Assembly: GCF_901933205.1 (NCBI RefSeq)
Contig: NC_044571.1
Coordinates: 9,401,420 to 9,465,419 of the forward strand
Reading direction: 5' to 3'
Length of the DNA: 64,000 bases
Origin: Camarhynchus parvulus
Lineage: Eukaryota > Chordata > Aves > Passeriformes > Thraupidae
The notes beneath the pieces are model-generated. The model was not told where the DNA came from and did not search any database. It saw only the letters and a program-made list of their open reading frames with translations. Both the position numbers and the translations under genes were made by a program. This document shows positions 34,301 through 46,726 of this stretch, piece after piece (positions within the stretch are counted from its first letter, which is position 1; each line of letters opens with the position of its first letter).

Positions 34301-37300
34301 AATGAATTTGCTTCTTGATTTGAATTCGTGGTGTAAAGGGAGATGAAAATCATTCTAACTGAAATCTTAGAAGACTAAAGAAAAGCTAAAATCTCAGTGA
34401 TCATAGAGACTACCTCAGCTGAATCTGCAGACCTATTTGTATAAAACTAACTAACCTGAAGGCTATAAAATTCATTCCCTGCAGCAAATATTTCTACTGA
34501 AAAAATTCCAGCTAAAGCTGTTTGAGAGAAATGGGGAGTAAAAATTAATGCTACTCATTTTACATGGAAGGAGGTAGTGAATACTTACTCAGTAATAATT
34601 TATATATTTCTCTGGGATTTAGAAAGGATAATTTATAAAGAATTTTAACTGATCAAAGGAACCATCTGTGAAAGCAGGAAATTTTGAGTCAAAGGAAAAT
34701 TAATTTAATGTTCATTATTCATTTATTAAATAACAGTTTCAGTTATTATGATTCATTTGTGCATTGGCACATATTTTTAGTTCTAAATGCAGAGAAAACA
34801 ACCATATTTATAATTTTAATTTTATCAATTTTTTCAATTTTATAAATTGATAATTATTAGTATCTTCAACCATTTAAACATTGTAAATTTTCAATTAAAA
34901 CTTTTGTTACTGTATTTTACTTTGCTGTTTACTTTTATTTCCTAGGTTGTAACGGTGTTACAGAGGTGTAACTTAGGTTGATAAATTCAGGTCCATTATC
35001 TCAAATTGTTTAGAAAAATGAACTGCAATAGCTACTTCGCCTTGCAAATATTCTAATGGATTTATTCAGGTTGAATGTAGAGTTCAAGACAGAAGGCGAT
35101 TCTTAAATTTTGACGTAAAGTGTCTAAAAGGCTGTTATTGCTTTAAGCACTTACTCATTAGCAGTTGTCTATTTCATGGAGAAAATTCTAAGTGTACCGC
35201 ACTGGTTCACTGTGTCAAGAGACTTTTTAATCCATCCATGTACTTGAAAAGTAGTATTTTCTGTCTGGAGAGGAAATATCTAATAAGTGAGCTCCAAGCA
35301 GGATCTGTACAGCGTGAGATAAGCCAGAGGGGAAGGTCTGTTTCGAACAGTCAATTATTAGTTTCTGCTTTAATAAAACCAAAGCCTGCAAGGGATTGAG
35401 TTTGGTTTCCTCATAAGTGTGGAGACAATAGTTTTGTCTTTGCCAAATCTGTTTTTTTTCTTTCTCTCAGGTCCTTTAGAACCACATGGGTACCCCAAAG
35501 TTGGTAATGTATCTCTGAAATATGTTGCCCACCCACACTTCTACAAGATTTGTTCTTGTGAGCTGAAACTTGTGCTGCTGTTGCTGGTTGTGAAGGCTCC
35601 CAGACCACTCACACACTGCTTCTGAGCCTTTTGTGGTGCTCTTAAAAAGTCACTGGCACAGTGTTACTGTTTACATGCAGATCTAAGCAGAGGCAGGGTA
35701 TTACCATTACTGGTTCCAACCTTCAAATCTTCTTGGTTTTGGCAGCCTCGAAAAATGAATGCAGCAGATCTGTTCTGTGTAAGCCCTACACAGCAGAATG
35801 TGACTTTAGGATGAATATAACAATTGAAAAGCACTTCATCGATACTTACCCGTGTTTTGAAGCTGCAACCTCAGGAGATAGCTTTTACTGTAGAAAAGTT
35901 AAAGGATGAAATAATGGCTCATGTCCAAATATGTGGATGTGCCAAAATAAAAGTATTATGTCAGGAGATTGTAGTAGCAATACTTTCTCTCACAAACTGA
36001 TCTGCCAGGTGGTCAAAACTGAGCAGAAAGAAGTGTGGAGAAATCTGTATTTAAAGGGCTTTATACTCTAACTCCGTGATTAATGATTTCACAATTATCT
36101 AATAAACACTTTCAACATCTTCCCCATAGAAACAGGGAGGCTTCTTTCTGATTGACATCAGGAGTAGTCAGACTGCACAGACCCAGGGAAATTCAAGTAT
36201 AGGCCTTGCTTCAGACTGCTTTTTCAGAGGTTCTAGTAACAGATACCATCAGTAAGAATATATATATAGATGTTACTGTTATTAATAAACATTGCTTGTG
36301 ATATACTGAGTTTGCATTACTTTAGTAGAGTAACTGCTAAAGGAATGTGTGGGACAGAGTGCAGATACCTCTAGCATTGAGGTCAATATTTATAATTCAG
36401 TATTTATTGTTTCATGTGAGACAGTAATCTATGAGCCAACCTCAAGGGTTTAAAAGTTAACTTATTCTGGAGCAACAACTAGCAATGAGGCTGTTTTCAA
36501 AGTTTATCTGATCTTGCGAGTCATAGTAAGGAACAGAAAATGAGATAACTCTTACAGAGATTGTTCCTTTTCATTTATATATAATTCTTTTTACAGAAAA
36601 ACTATGAACATTTAAGAAATTCTCTCCCTATTATAACACTTTCTGGCTCCTGAGACTGCAGAGATATGCCAAAAATTAAAGTTGGATTAAAAAAAACCCA
36701 CGTGGCTAGAATATAGGAGAGAAATATTTTTATCAGAGGAATTTTACGTCTAGAAATTCAGGAGAAAAAGTTTTTCTCAGCAGAAACCCTGACAATTTCA
36801 GCTTTCTATTAAAATTATCTCTACATGTTTTGTCCAAGTAATAATTATGGTATCAGCCTTTTAAATTGTGAAGAAATGCTTCCTTAAAAATCTATCTTTA
36901 GACCTACAGAATGAGAAAGTCACAGTAGGTGCAAGATCTAAGACAGTGAAATTAATTAGCATTTACCTCCACTGATTGATTAACTTGATGGTAGGTGGTG
37001 TAGCTGAGATGTAAATTACCTCATTAGTATGGTCATAAAAATTCAGTAAAATTAGATATTATTGGAGTTAGTTACTACTTTTAAAGTAAAGAAGTACTTT
37101 TAGTTAGCTCATAACAGCATGAACTATGAGTAGAGGCACATAGTAGAATATTTTCTTCCACATTTTGCAAGAGTCTTTAAAGTTTTGAGTTCTGATAGGT
37201 GGTTGTAAGTTTATTTTTACCAAGTATTTCTGTAAGACTTGAAACCACTGGAACATTGCTGGTCATTGCCTTTTCCAGGTCAGTTCTGAGTGAGCTGATA

Positions 37301-38588
37301 TTCAGCATTTCACTGATAAAGACTTTGTTGTGTTTGTAGTTACATGTCAGAGATTTCTAACCTCATCACATCAAATTTTCAATCCAGGGCAGTTGGATCT
37401 AAATATTAATCCAGTATTAAACTAATAGAGTAATTAAATTAGAGTAAATTCCTGGAAGCAATTCTGTGGTTTCAGTTACTGACTTCTTTATAAAAATGCA
37501 GAAATCATCAGCACTCACCAAGCCTTCCAAAGTCTGTTCTAGTCTATTGGATTTGTGAATTTATGGCATTATTTTGACTTTATGTAGCACTTGAAAGCAA
37601 ATCAGTGAGACCAGCAGAAAATAATTACAGCTAGATGTTGTAGCATTATATGGGCAGATACAATTAGTTCAGGAACTAAACCTTGAAGTGCTGTACACAG
37701 CAGAGTCCAGGGATAATAGTGCAGTTCTGTGGTAAATAAGGAACACAGATTTACTTAAACATTTAACCTGAATTACATTCAGAGATCTCTGAGAATTAGA
37801 TTTAGTCTAGATCTGAGAGGAATGATTGAAAAAGACAGGTTTTGCAAACTGTCTACCTGATATATAGGAGGCTATTTGGAAATTGAAAGTATCCTAAATT
37901 TTGCATCTCCTTAACTTGTCTGAAAGAAAGAGTCACAAATGCTGATTTTCATTATTTTGAGGCTGATTTTGGATAGGTGTGATGACATGTTTGCAAAAGG
38001 GTTTGCATATTACAACTCCATGAGACATAACTAACTTTGAAAATGCAGTAGTCATTCATATCTCTCTTGACTTCATGCTCTAAGAGCAGTGCATTTCTCA
38101 CTTGGAAATGTTGCACTTTTTAGTGATTTTTATTGAGTGATACTGACCCTAATTATTTTGTTCTGCTGTTGTGGATATGACAGTCTCTGAAGGAGAAAGG
38201 ATTATCTGAAAAAAAGGAGAAATGTCTGTTTTTGAGAGACGCAGCCTGGATTTACATCACACAAATAGTCCTATCACCCAAGGAGTGTAAATACACCTAT
38301 TGATTTGATTCAAACTGTTTTCTATCATTGGCACCTCATATATTGTGTGCATGCATCTGCACAGCAAAGTGACCCATAAAAATGATGAATAGGAGCTGTA
38401 TGGAAATCTGTCACTTGCTGAGTCACGCTTTCCAAAAATATTGATGACAAAGTAGGTGTAAATGATTTTCCTGTAAAATCCTCTGAAGATTAATTTGGTC
38501 CTTTGTTACATTAATTCAGTGTCAGATATCAGAAGCAGCCCATCTTTCTGCAGTCAAACTCAGTCAATTTCAGAATGCCAAATGTGTT
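31306..38588 (+). other. CFAP47 intron, no gene recognised
   Basis: Contains T/G-rich simple tracts (33190-33290), a partial RFX-like X-box next to a TATA-like sequence (32457-32476), and short open frames such as 35419-35625. None of the latter has the phase and donor needed to be an exon in the chain. Confidence 0.5.
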
Positions 38589-39158
38589 CTTGGCTGCATC
38601 AGTTGCAACGTGGGCAGCAGGTGAGGGGGGGGATTCTGTTCCTCTGCTCTGCTCTGGTGAGACCCCACCTGCAGGGCTGAGTCCAGCTCTGGGGTCCCCA
38701 GCACAGGAAGGACAGGGACCTCTGGGAAATAAATGTCACCAGGATGATTAGAGGGAGCATCTCTCCTATGAGGAAAAAGTGAGAGAATTGGGATTGCTCA
38801 ACCTGGAAAAGAGAAGGCTGCAGGGTGATCTGATTGTGGCCTTCCAGTGCCTTAAAGGAGCCTCCAGGGAAGACAGAGAGAAAGACAAGAGCATGCAGTG
38901 ACAGGACAAGAGAGAATGGACTCAAACTGACAGAGAGTAGATTTAGATTGGATATTAGGGGAAGTTTCTTACTGTGGGGGTGGTGAGGTCCTGGCACAGG
39001 TTCCCTGGAGAAGTTGTGGATGCCCCAACCCTGGGAGTGTTCAAGGCCAGGATGGATGGAGCTCTGAGCAACCTGATCCAGTGGTAGGTGTCCCTGCCCA
39101 TGGAATGAGATGATCTTTAGGGTCTCTTCCAAACCCGAACAGTTCTATAAGTCTCTGA
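38589..39158 (+). mobile_element. CR1 LINE, 5'-truncated (about 570 bp)
   Basis: Starts near CTTGGCTGCATCAGTTGCAA, passes through GAGACCCCACCTGCAGGGCT, and ends GGTCTCTTCCAAACCCGAAC followed by AGTTCTATAAG. A 177-codon minus-strand frame here is only the antisense of CR1. Confidence 0.92.
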
Positions 39159-42100
39159 TCTTCTTCTCCATTGATTCTGCTAATGTAAAAGATTGACTTC
39201 TACATTTTTTAGTAGGGTTGTGAAACTCAACTGGGCTTTGATAAGCCAGCTTACTGTATGAAGTGATTTAGGCAACTGAGCTGCTCACTGGAAGTGCCAA
39301 TCTTCAGTATAGACATTGGGAAGAAATAGCTGTAATTGGTAATTTCTTCTAACACTGCTGAATCTGAGAAGGAAATCTTCCTCAGGATTTGGCTCTCAGG
39401 AGTATGGAGAGTTGCTGAGCTTCAGTCTCCATGGATGCAGAGGTGCCCTTGATTTCAAATTCAAAAAAGTATTCATTAAGATGTGAGCATAGTTATTACT
39501 TTCTCAGTTGTGGGAATTTGGGATGTTAATTTTACTTTGACTCAGTCTGTATCCCCCTCTCAGGTATACTTCTTCTAATTATCTTAAAATAGCACTTCAC
39601 TTAGCATTCCACTCATCTTTGATGAGTTTTGAAAACTCAGCTTTTTACATCTATTTTTACATGTAAATCCAAATATGGGCATATTATTTAGTTCATTAGT
39701 TTTCCTTTATGTGTATAAATTAGTGCAATATCAGTTTGGTATGGGTTGTGGCATATTTTGGTGGAGCTGAGGACATCATAGATCCATTCAGTCGTTAAAT
39801 GTAATGCTTTTTCAGTCTATTCCTTTCCTTCCATTTCAGAAAAATAATTTTTGTAATTGCCTCTTGCAAAACATTGTTTTCCCAGTTTGTTTTCTTGGTA
39901 CAATATGTAGTCCCCGTTAAGAGGTTAACAGTGTGGTAATTTTTAGTCAGGGAACTTAGAATTATTGTAATAACTTATGAACTAATTGTTGCTGTATTCT
40001 GTTCCAGGGCATTATGACTTAGACACTAATGCATATTTCAGCTGAAAGAAATTCAATTCAGTGTGATTTTCCTATGTAAATTTATATGTAAATTTAAACC
40101 TGAAACTCACTGCCCTTTTAGCTTCTGATATTAAATGTTCTGTGCAAATTTTTCCCTTCTAGTTAATTTCCTGTACTGCAATAAGAATGGATTCCTTGCT
40201 AAGCAGGTTTTACAAATATATAATTTGCTTAAGGTGTTTAGTCCTAAATTTCAAGCAGCTCAATCTGCTGTTCTGATAGACTTCACTGCTGATGAACAGT
40301 TGGTGCCTTTTTGAGAGCTGATATTTTATAAGGCAAAATATGCCAAGTAAAATGGGAAAAAAACAGTATCAAGATAATAACAATGCTGTGGTTCTCTAGC
40401 CTCATAACCCGACATGGAAAGGAGAGGATTATCTTGGAAATTCATTTACATCTCAGAGAGAAAAAAAAAAAAAAAAAAGGCAAAAAAAAAAGGAGATTAA
40501 GGAGCTTGTACAGTGAGGGAGATGGTTCACTCCACAAAGATCTCCATTGATTTAGGAGTGAATAGGAAGCCTGAAGGACTCAGTCCCTCAGGACAGGGGT
40601 GTTGTGAATGATGAGTGCCAGAAAGGCCCAGCTGAGCGTGGGCATGCGTGTCTGGGTTGGGGGTGTGTGGGGAAAAAGGTGGTGAGGCGTGACCTGCTGA
40701 CACTTTGCATCAGGCACTTCAAGAGCCAGAACTGATTTCTAGAAGTAGTTTGACCAAACTGGGCTGAGCTCTGTTGAACATGGCCCTGAAACTGTTCTCA
40801 ATTGCTGCTGCTCAATTCACTGGAACCTCTTTTGTTCCAAGAAGCAGAAACGAGTTAATAATGAGAATACAGCAGGAGACTCTAACTCCTGCTACTGACA
40901 TGTAGACACTGATGGGGATCTTGAAAGCTCTGGTCATTTTAAGCCTATGGAAGAGAGAAGCCAAGATCTGTTTTTTCAACAATACTGCCACCATTCCAAG
41001 TTCAGTCCTTGTGCGAGCAACATTCCTGCTTGTCAGGTACAGCACAGAGAAAGAAGGCCCTTGATACTTGTCCATCTAGAAGAACCATGATTTGGACAAG
41101 GACCCACAAAGGGAAGATTTTCTGCTGCATTATCTCACTAGGCCTATAAAAACAACTTTCCTGCTGCTTACTCAACTTGAAAATTTGCTTCTATAGTCAC
41201 AACCTGGCAAACTCGGGAGCAAATCCAAATGCTTTCACCTCAAGGTCTATGGATTTGAAAAAGCTTCAAACAATGTGGAATGAATGCCATCTCCTTAATG
41301 AAATTTAATTTTAATTTAAAACAATTCTTCTAAATAATAAAAATTGTAGTCAGTCTCTTAGACACTTTGGCCAGGCAGGGTTTTTATTGACACCTGCTGA
41401 TGGTGAGAATAGGATTATTATTGAAGATGGAACCCAGAGAATTGTTATGCACAGTAACTGTAGAATGTGTCCATCTTCCTGCAAATTACCTTGTTGAACT
41501 TAGAAGAGGATTAGTTGATATTTCAATGCAGTGTATACATTAATAAAAGTAAAATTCCATATTATGGACTTAAATAAATTAGATCCAATTGCTCAAAGAA
41601 GGAAATAGAGAAAGGAATGGTGAGAAAGTTTAGGCAAAAAATATGTCAGGAAAATATTTCAACAAACTAGTATAATATCACAAATGATCAATTGAGCATC
41701 TTTTGAAACAAGAGTCTGGTTTACAAAGTATCAAACCTATGCATAGACTTAGGCTGTTAATGTAGGATCGAGTGTTAGCAGTCCATTGTTTTTTCAATTT
41801 CCATAGAGAATAAATGTTAGCTCCTATTTACATTTCATTTTATTTAATTTTAACTCTGGTGAGATTATTTTAAATAACCTGAACTGTACAAGAATTGGGT
41901 AATTGAAAGTTCTAAAGGAATAATAGCATGACATATAGTACAAAAGTGCCTCTATTTTGGTCACTGGCAGCCTTGATATAAGAAATGTTTGAGGAAAGAG
42001 ATTAATTTCCTTCTTTTCTCAACTTTCACATTTCTCCTCTATCAAAATGTTTATAAAATACTCAGCACTGAAATGTGGAACTAAATTAATGACTATAAAT

Positions 42101-44130
42101 GTGTTTGGAAATTGCCTGTGATGTTCCTCTTACATTCGGTCTGATAAAATGGCACTTTCAAGAAAAATAAGAAAAATAATACTCTTAGCAATTGCATGGG
42201 CATTTTGTTATTTATCCTAGTTCTATGCCTCCATAACAATCCAATAAGGCCTAGAAATGTAAAAAGTTTTTTATATATATATATATATATATATATTTTG
42301 CTGATAAATATCCATCTGCTCTTATTACCATCTATGAATTAGCAGGTCACTGAAATGTGTAGGGCAATTCCAGGCAAATTTCCTGCGAAATTCCAGGGAA
42401 ATACATAACCTTAAGCATTCATTTTATACTGGCAAGAGAAAATTGTTTTATGATAATACTGGCAATGTAAAATTTCTTTTGTGTACAATATTAAAAAGAT
42501 TTCTTTCATAGTTGCTGCTTTTTCCAAATCAGCTGTCTCATATTTCCTTTTTACTGTAAAAGTATTTTTTTAACACAGCATGTAGATGTTTTACTATAAA
42601 ATTGTTATGAAGCCTTTGGCAATAAAATGGTAGATAGATTTAGAAACTTGTTTACACCAGTAAAAACTATTAATCTGAGCTTTAAAATATTTTATGGCAA
42701 ATTTAAATCCCATTTTACTCATGCAAGGCACTTAAATGATTTAAATTGTTGGTGTAATCTTGCCATCTGTAGAACATTAAATGTGTTTTATGTATATTCC
42801 AGTAGTCATTGTCTATAAATGGAAATGTATAGAAATTTACCAAATCATAGGCAGGCTGAAATCAGTAGGAGGCAGCTCTGTGTGGGGTCATAAAAGTATT
42901 TCATATTCATTTTTAGTGTGTTATTAATTTTAATAGGCATTTTATATTTTTCTCCTTTCATATTGCAACTTGAATTATTTACTTTAAAAAAAAACCTATG
43001 TGGAATAATTTTGCTGTGAGAAACAAATCACTGTATGTTAAAAAAAGCCAAACATGGATTTTGAAATAAACTGCTTGGTTAGAGCAAAGAAAAGAGACCA
43101 CATAAGAGTAGACACAAATATAGGTACAGAGAAATAAATACATATCCTTATTTTTGGATTTTGTGTATTTTCTATGGATAAATATATATAAATAGAACAT
43201 ATATATTTTAAACTGCAGATGTGCCTCCTGGATTATCACAGTGCGCTGCCTTCATAAGTAAATTCCTTCTGGTCTATTCAAAGTGCTTTATTTCATGAAT
43301 TGTATTGATACAGGGCACACAGGGTGAATTTACACCATTTCTAACTCATAGCAAAAGGAACTCTTCTAAAATGTAGCAGCTGTGCAGAGTGAGCTGTTTC
43401 TGCCCAATTCCTGCTCATCCTGAAGGTGCTCCACGTGTAAAATATGCAGATTTATCTAATGAGACCATATTTTGGCTCTGTTTTATTACAATAACTGGAG
43501 TTTTTATGCGCTTTTAACTGTATCAATGTTTTCCAGGTGGTCAAGGGACGATGGTCCTTCCCTTAGACTTTAAAGAAAGATACAGAGATCTCTAGTGTGG
43601 GAAATGGCCTAAAGGAATAAGAGAGGGAACATTTATTGTGGTGGTGTTGTTTTAATGTCAGGTATTATGATGTAACTTATAAATTAAGGGACCAGATCCA
43701 GCAGAATTCAGCCTAATAATTTGCCAGCTTGCAAAGTGGATATTTCCAGTTGTCTGTGCTTGGCTGTTGGGAGACAGCTTGGAGATTTTACCTGCTTGGG
43801 ATTACAGCAGATGGGCTTGAAAAGTGTATTTTGGGATGCCTTGGTCATATCTTGGAAGGTGAAGTGGGCTGTTAGAATGCAGACCAGCCAGGAAGATTTG
43901 AACTTTTATGTATTTATGGAATTAAAGAGTTTACAATTTGAAGGTTGTCTGAAATGTTTCTTGCTGCAGCTTGGCTTTTTATGGGTAGTTCACACATCAA
44001 ACAAAGGTGCAGCCTGAGTTTGCATTAGTGTGGACAATGAGTAAGTATCTTACACTTGTTTGAGAAATATCTTTTAAGTGTAATTGCTCATAATTAATTT
44101 TGTGATTTTGAATTTTTTAATTCTTTCTAG
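39159..44130 (+). other. CFAP47 intron, last part before exon C
   Basis: Has an A run (40461-40478, resuming 40482-40491) and a (TA)n microsatellite (42272-42296). No exon or transposon recognised. Confidence 0.55.
42272..42296. repeat. (TA)n microsatellite
   Basis: About 12 uninterrupted TA units. Confidence 0.95.
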
Positions 44131-44306
44131 GATACTGTTGGAATTAATATTCCCATCACTAATCCTACCAATAAAGTTCTCAAGATGAGTGTGCTGCTGG
44201 ATCATCCATCCCTATTTGGAGAAAACTCTTTCATTCTCAAGCCCAAACAAACATTTTCATATCACCTAACGTTTTCTGCAGCTGCTGTTGGCGCTTTTGC
44301 TGGAAG
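44131..44306 (+). CDS. CFAP47: CFAP47 exon C (176 bp), ASH domain
   Basis: Acceptor TTCTTTCTAG, donor AG|GTATGG. It starts in phase 0, encodes 58 residues and ends with 2 nt. The peptide opens DTVGINIPITNPTNKVLKMS and continues with FILKPKQTFSYHLTFSAAAVG. This is the classical layout of an ASH/MSP-like Ig fold: a strand with an N-P-T turn, then a 'LKPK' strand, then a hydrophobic 'YHLTF' strand. Such domains build the microtubule-associated proteins of the ciliary central apparatus. Among ASH proteins (hydin, CFAP65, CFAP47, ASPM) the pattern and the exons that follow agree best with CFAP47. Confidence 0.82.
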
Positions 44307-46618
44307 GTATGGTGTTGAGTTTTGACACTTGTAATTGTGGCTGTTTTACTAATAAATTGATTACTTTCATTGAAACCTAAGTCCCTTGATGAAAATATTG
44401 CCCTAAAAACTCCCACAAAGGTTATTAAACGGAATTAAGAAAATTTCCAGCTTTAAATGTATTGTGTCCCTAACAGTAGCTTTCCTCTTGAGGGAAAAGC
44501 ATTATTGACAGGCAATAGAATAACTCCTTGCTACTCTAGTTCACTACAATTTAGTGAACAATGTTTTAGAAACTTACTTAATGTTAGAAGCCCCCCCTTG
44601 AAAACTTCTGAATAGTTGTTTTGTTTTTTTTTTAATTTTTAAGTTCTGTAAAGGGAATAGCACAATTTCATTTTCTTCTGAGAAGAAATGAAATTGTAAA
44701 AACAAACTGGAGAATGTGGAGAGCAATGTGGAGAACCCTTTAACTGTCTTCACTTAAATCCATTTACCTTCAAGATCCTCTATTACTTAACCATGATCCA
44801 CTAAATGAATATGGAGAGGTTTTAAATTAAATTTTTTTCATTACATTGGAAATCCCAGTGAAAACCTGCAGGTATCTTAATTAGCAATAAAAACACAGAT
44901 GACCTCTTGGTCTTAGTTTCAACTAAAGCAGTTCAGCAAGTAATTGAACAGTGTAGAATTGCAAAGATTACTTTCCTGGAATTTGGTTACCAAAGCATTA
45001 TTTAGTCTAAAGGCTGATTGAAAAACAGTTTGTTTTTCAGTTATCTCTACTGACTGGCAAAAATATGGGGATGGGGTGGAGGTTGGGGTGGTCATTTACG
45101 AGGAGGGGAGAGACATCTGTCCAGTTTTGAAAGAATATTTACAAAGTCAAAATCCATTCAGAGATTTATTCAATTTGCTTATATTGATTTTTCCAAAGAC
45201 CAGAATAATGTCAGATATCATTGAGTGATACAGATTCAAATAACACTGTTTTATAAAAGTGAGTACTTTTATAACTCTAGTAAGTATCTTTATTTTGTCG
45301 AAATTATGCTATCGTAAACTGAAGATGAGAATAGAGCTCACCTTTTGTTTTTCATACCAGATATTATTTCTGGTATGAAAATATTTTTTCGATATTTTTC
45401 AAGGGCAGAATTTCCAAATAATAAGATAAATGTTTATTTTAACAGGAAAAAATTTTGGGCTCAGCTTTGGTGGGCTGGGGCTTAGGGGATATATGCAGTG
45501 GTGAAATAAAGCACATGTGGACATTCTCCAAATGGTTTTGCAGTTTGTTCCAGAAGTGTGTAATAGCTCTTTTAAATTGCAGTAGCTCCCACAGGCTGCA
45601 GTTACAGCTGGACGGAGGTACTTGCACATTACATCCACGCTGTTAACTTCTTTTTCTGAAGCCATGCTCTGTTTCCTTTGCTATGTTAGCAGCTGGGAAG
45701 AACTGTTGGAAAAAGGGATTGTGGCAGGTGTACCTTTTCAAATGGTTGATTCTTTCCTAGAGCTGTTTTATGCTCACTTTAAAAGCTCTGTTGGCACAGG
45801 GGATGGTCTGGAACCATAAAGTCATGGAATAGACATAGTTATCTATAATTTAGAAAAAGAACTCATCCTTAGAGGGCCATGGGTTTGTGCAGTGCATTTC
45901 TTCTAAGTTTTTATATGCTTCCAATGCTCTGGTTTAATGTTATTATGACTCAGCTACTCAAAAATCCTCAAGAAATAGAAAAGAAATTCTGCAGCAGGAA
46001 AGGACTGTATTAGAGTGTCTGTAACTGAAATATATTGCTGTACATATCTCACCCAGCAGGACACAATTTTCAGTCATGACAATCCCTGATTGTATATCAA
46101 AATAATATATTGAATATTCCTTGAAGTGTATCTCTTTGCCATGCTCATAGGAATGTGTCTATATCTATTTCTCACTTTATCACTAGATTTGAAAAAAAAT
46201 TTACTTTTTAAATTAGTGTGTAGTACTTCTGTTACTTTGCCCTTCAAAATGACTAAAAAGAAAATACTGTGTTATTGAAATGAAATGAAAGCTTATTCTT
46301 ACAAGCTGAAACATGTTTGGGTTGTATTTTTGATAAAAGCAAGCTAACAGACAAAAAAATAAAAGTAACAAATGAATTTTATTGGTAGAATTTAAGAAAG
46401 ATGAAGAAGAGATTTTGTTGCATCAGTAATTCTAAACAGTAGCTACACTTGGTAGCTGAATTCAGATACCAGCGAGAAGTGTTAGAAGAAAAATATGATC
46501 TAATTAAAGAAATCACTGTGCTGAAATCATTGGGTTTCTTCTGAATTTTAATCTGTTTGGGTTTTTTAAAGATCTGAAAAAACCAGCTGTCATGTTAAGC
46601 TTCTGTATCTGTTTTTAG
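44307..46618 (+). other. CFAP47 intron between exons C and D
   Basis: 2.3 kb, AT-rich. No repeat or RNA gene recognised. Confidence 0.6.
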
Positions 46619-46726
46619 TGTCATGTTCCGGTCAGATGTGGTTGGAGAATTTTGGTACGCCCTGAAGTTCAATGTGGAGAAGCCATCACCAGCTGCACTG
46701 CCTGATATAGGATGTGAGCTTGGAAA
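46619..46726 (+). CDS. CFAP47: CFAP47 exon D (108 bp), end of an ASH domain
   Basis: The acceptor CTGTTTTTAG and strong donor AAA|GTGAGT bound it. One base completes Ser with exon C, 35 codons follow, and 2 nt remain. The peptide includes SVMFRSDVVGEFWYALKF, then PSPAALPDIGCELGK. The 'SDVVGEFWY' core is the most distinctive piece in the window and is what I associate with CFAP47. The end 'ALPDIGCELGK' is a linker into the next ASH unit, which begins in exon E. Confidence 0.85.

Noticed and set aside
35471..35503. 33-bp micro-exon with acceptor TTTCTCTCAG and donor G|GTAATG
   Set aside because: Phase 1-1 does not fit between exons B and C, where phase 0 is needed.
38599..39132. 177-codon minus-strand open frame
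   Set aside because: It is antisense to a plus-strand CR1 fragment and reflects CR1 composition, not a gene.
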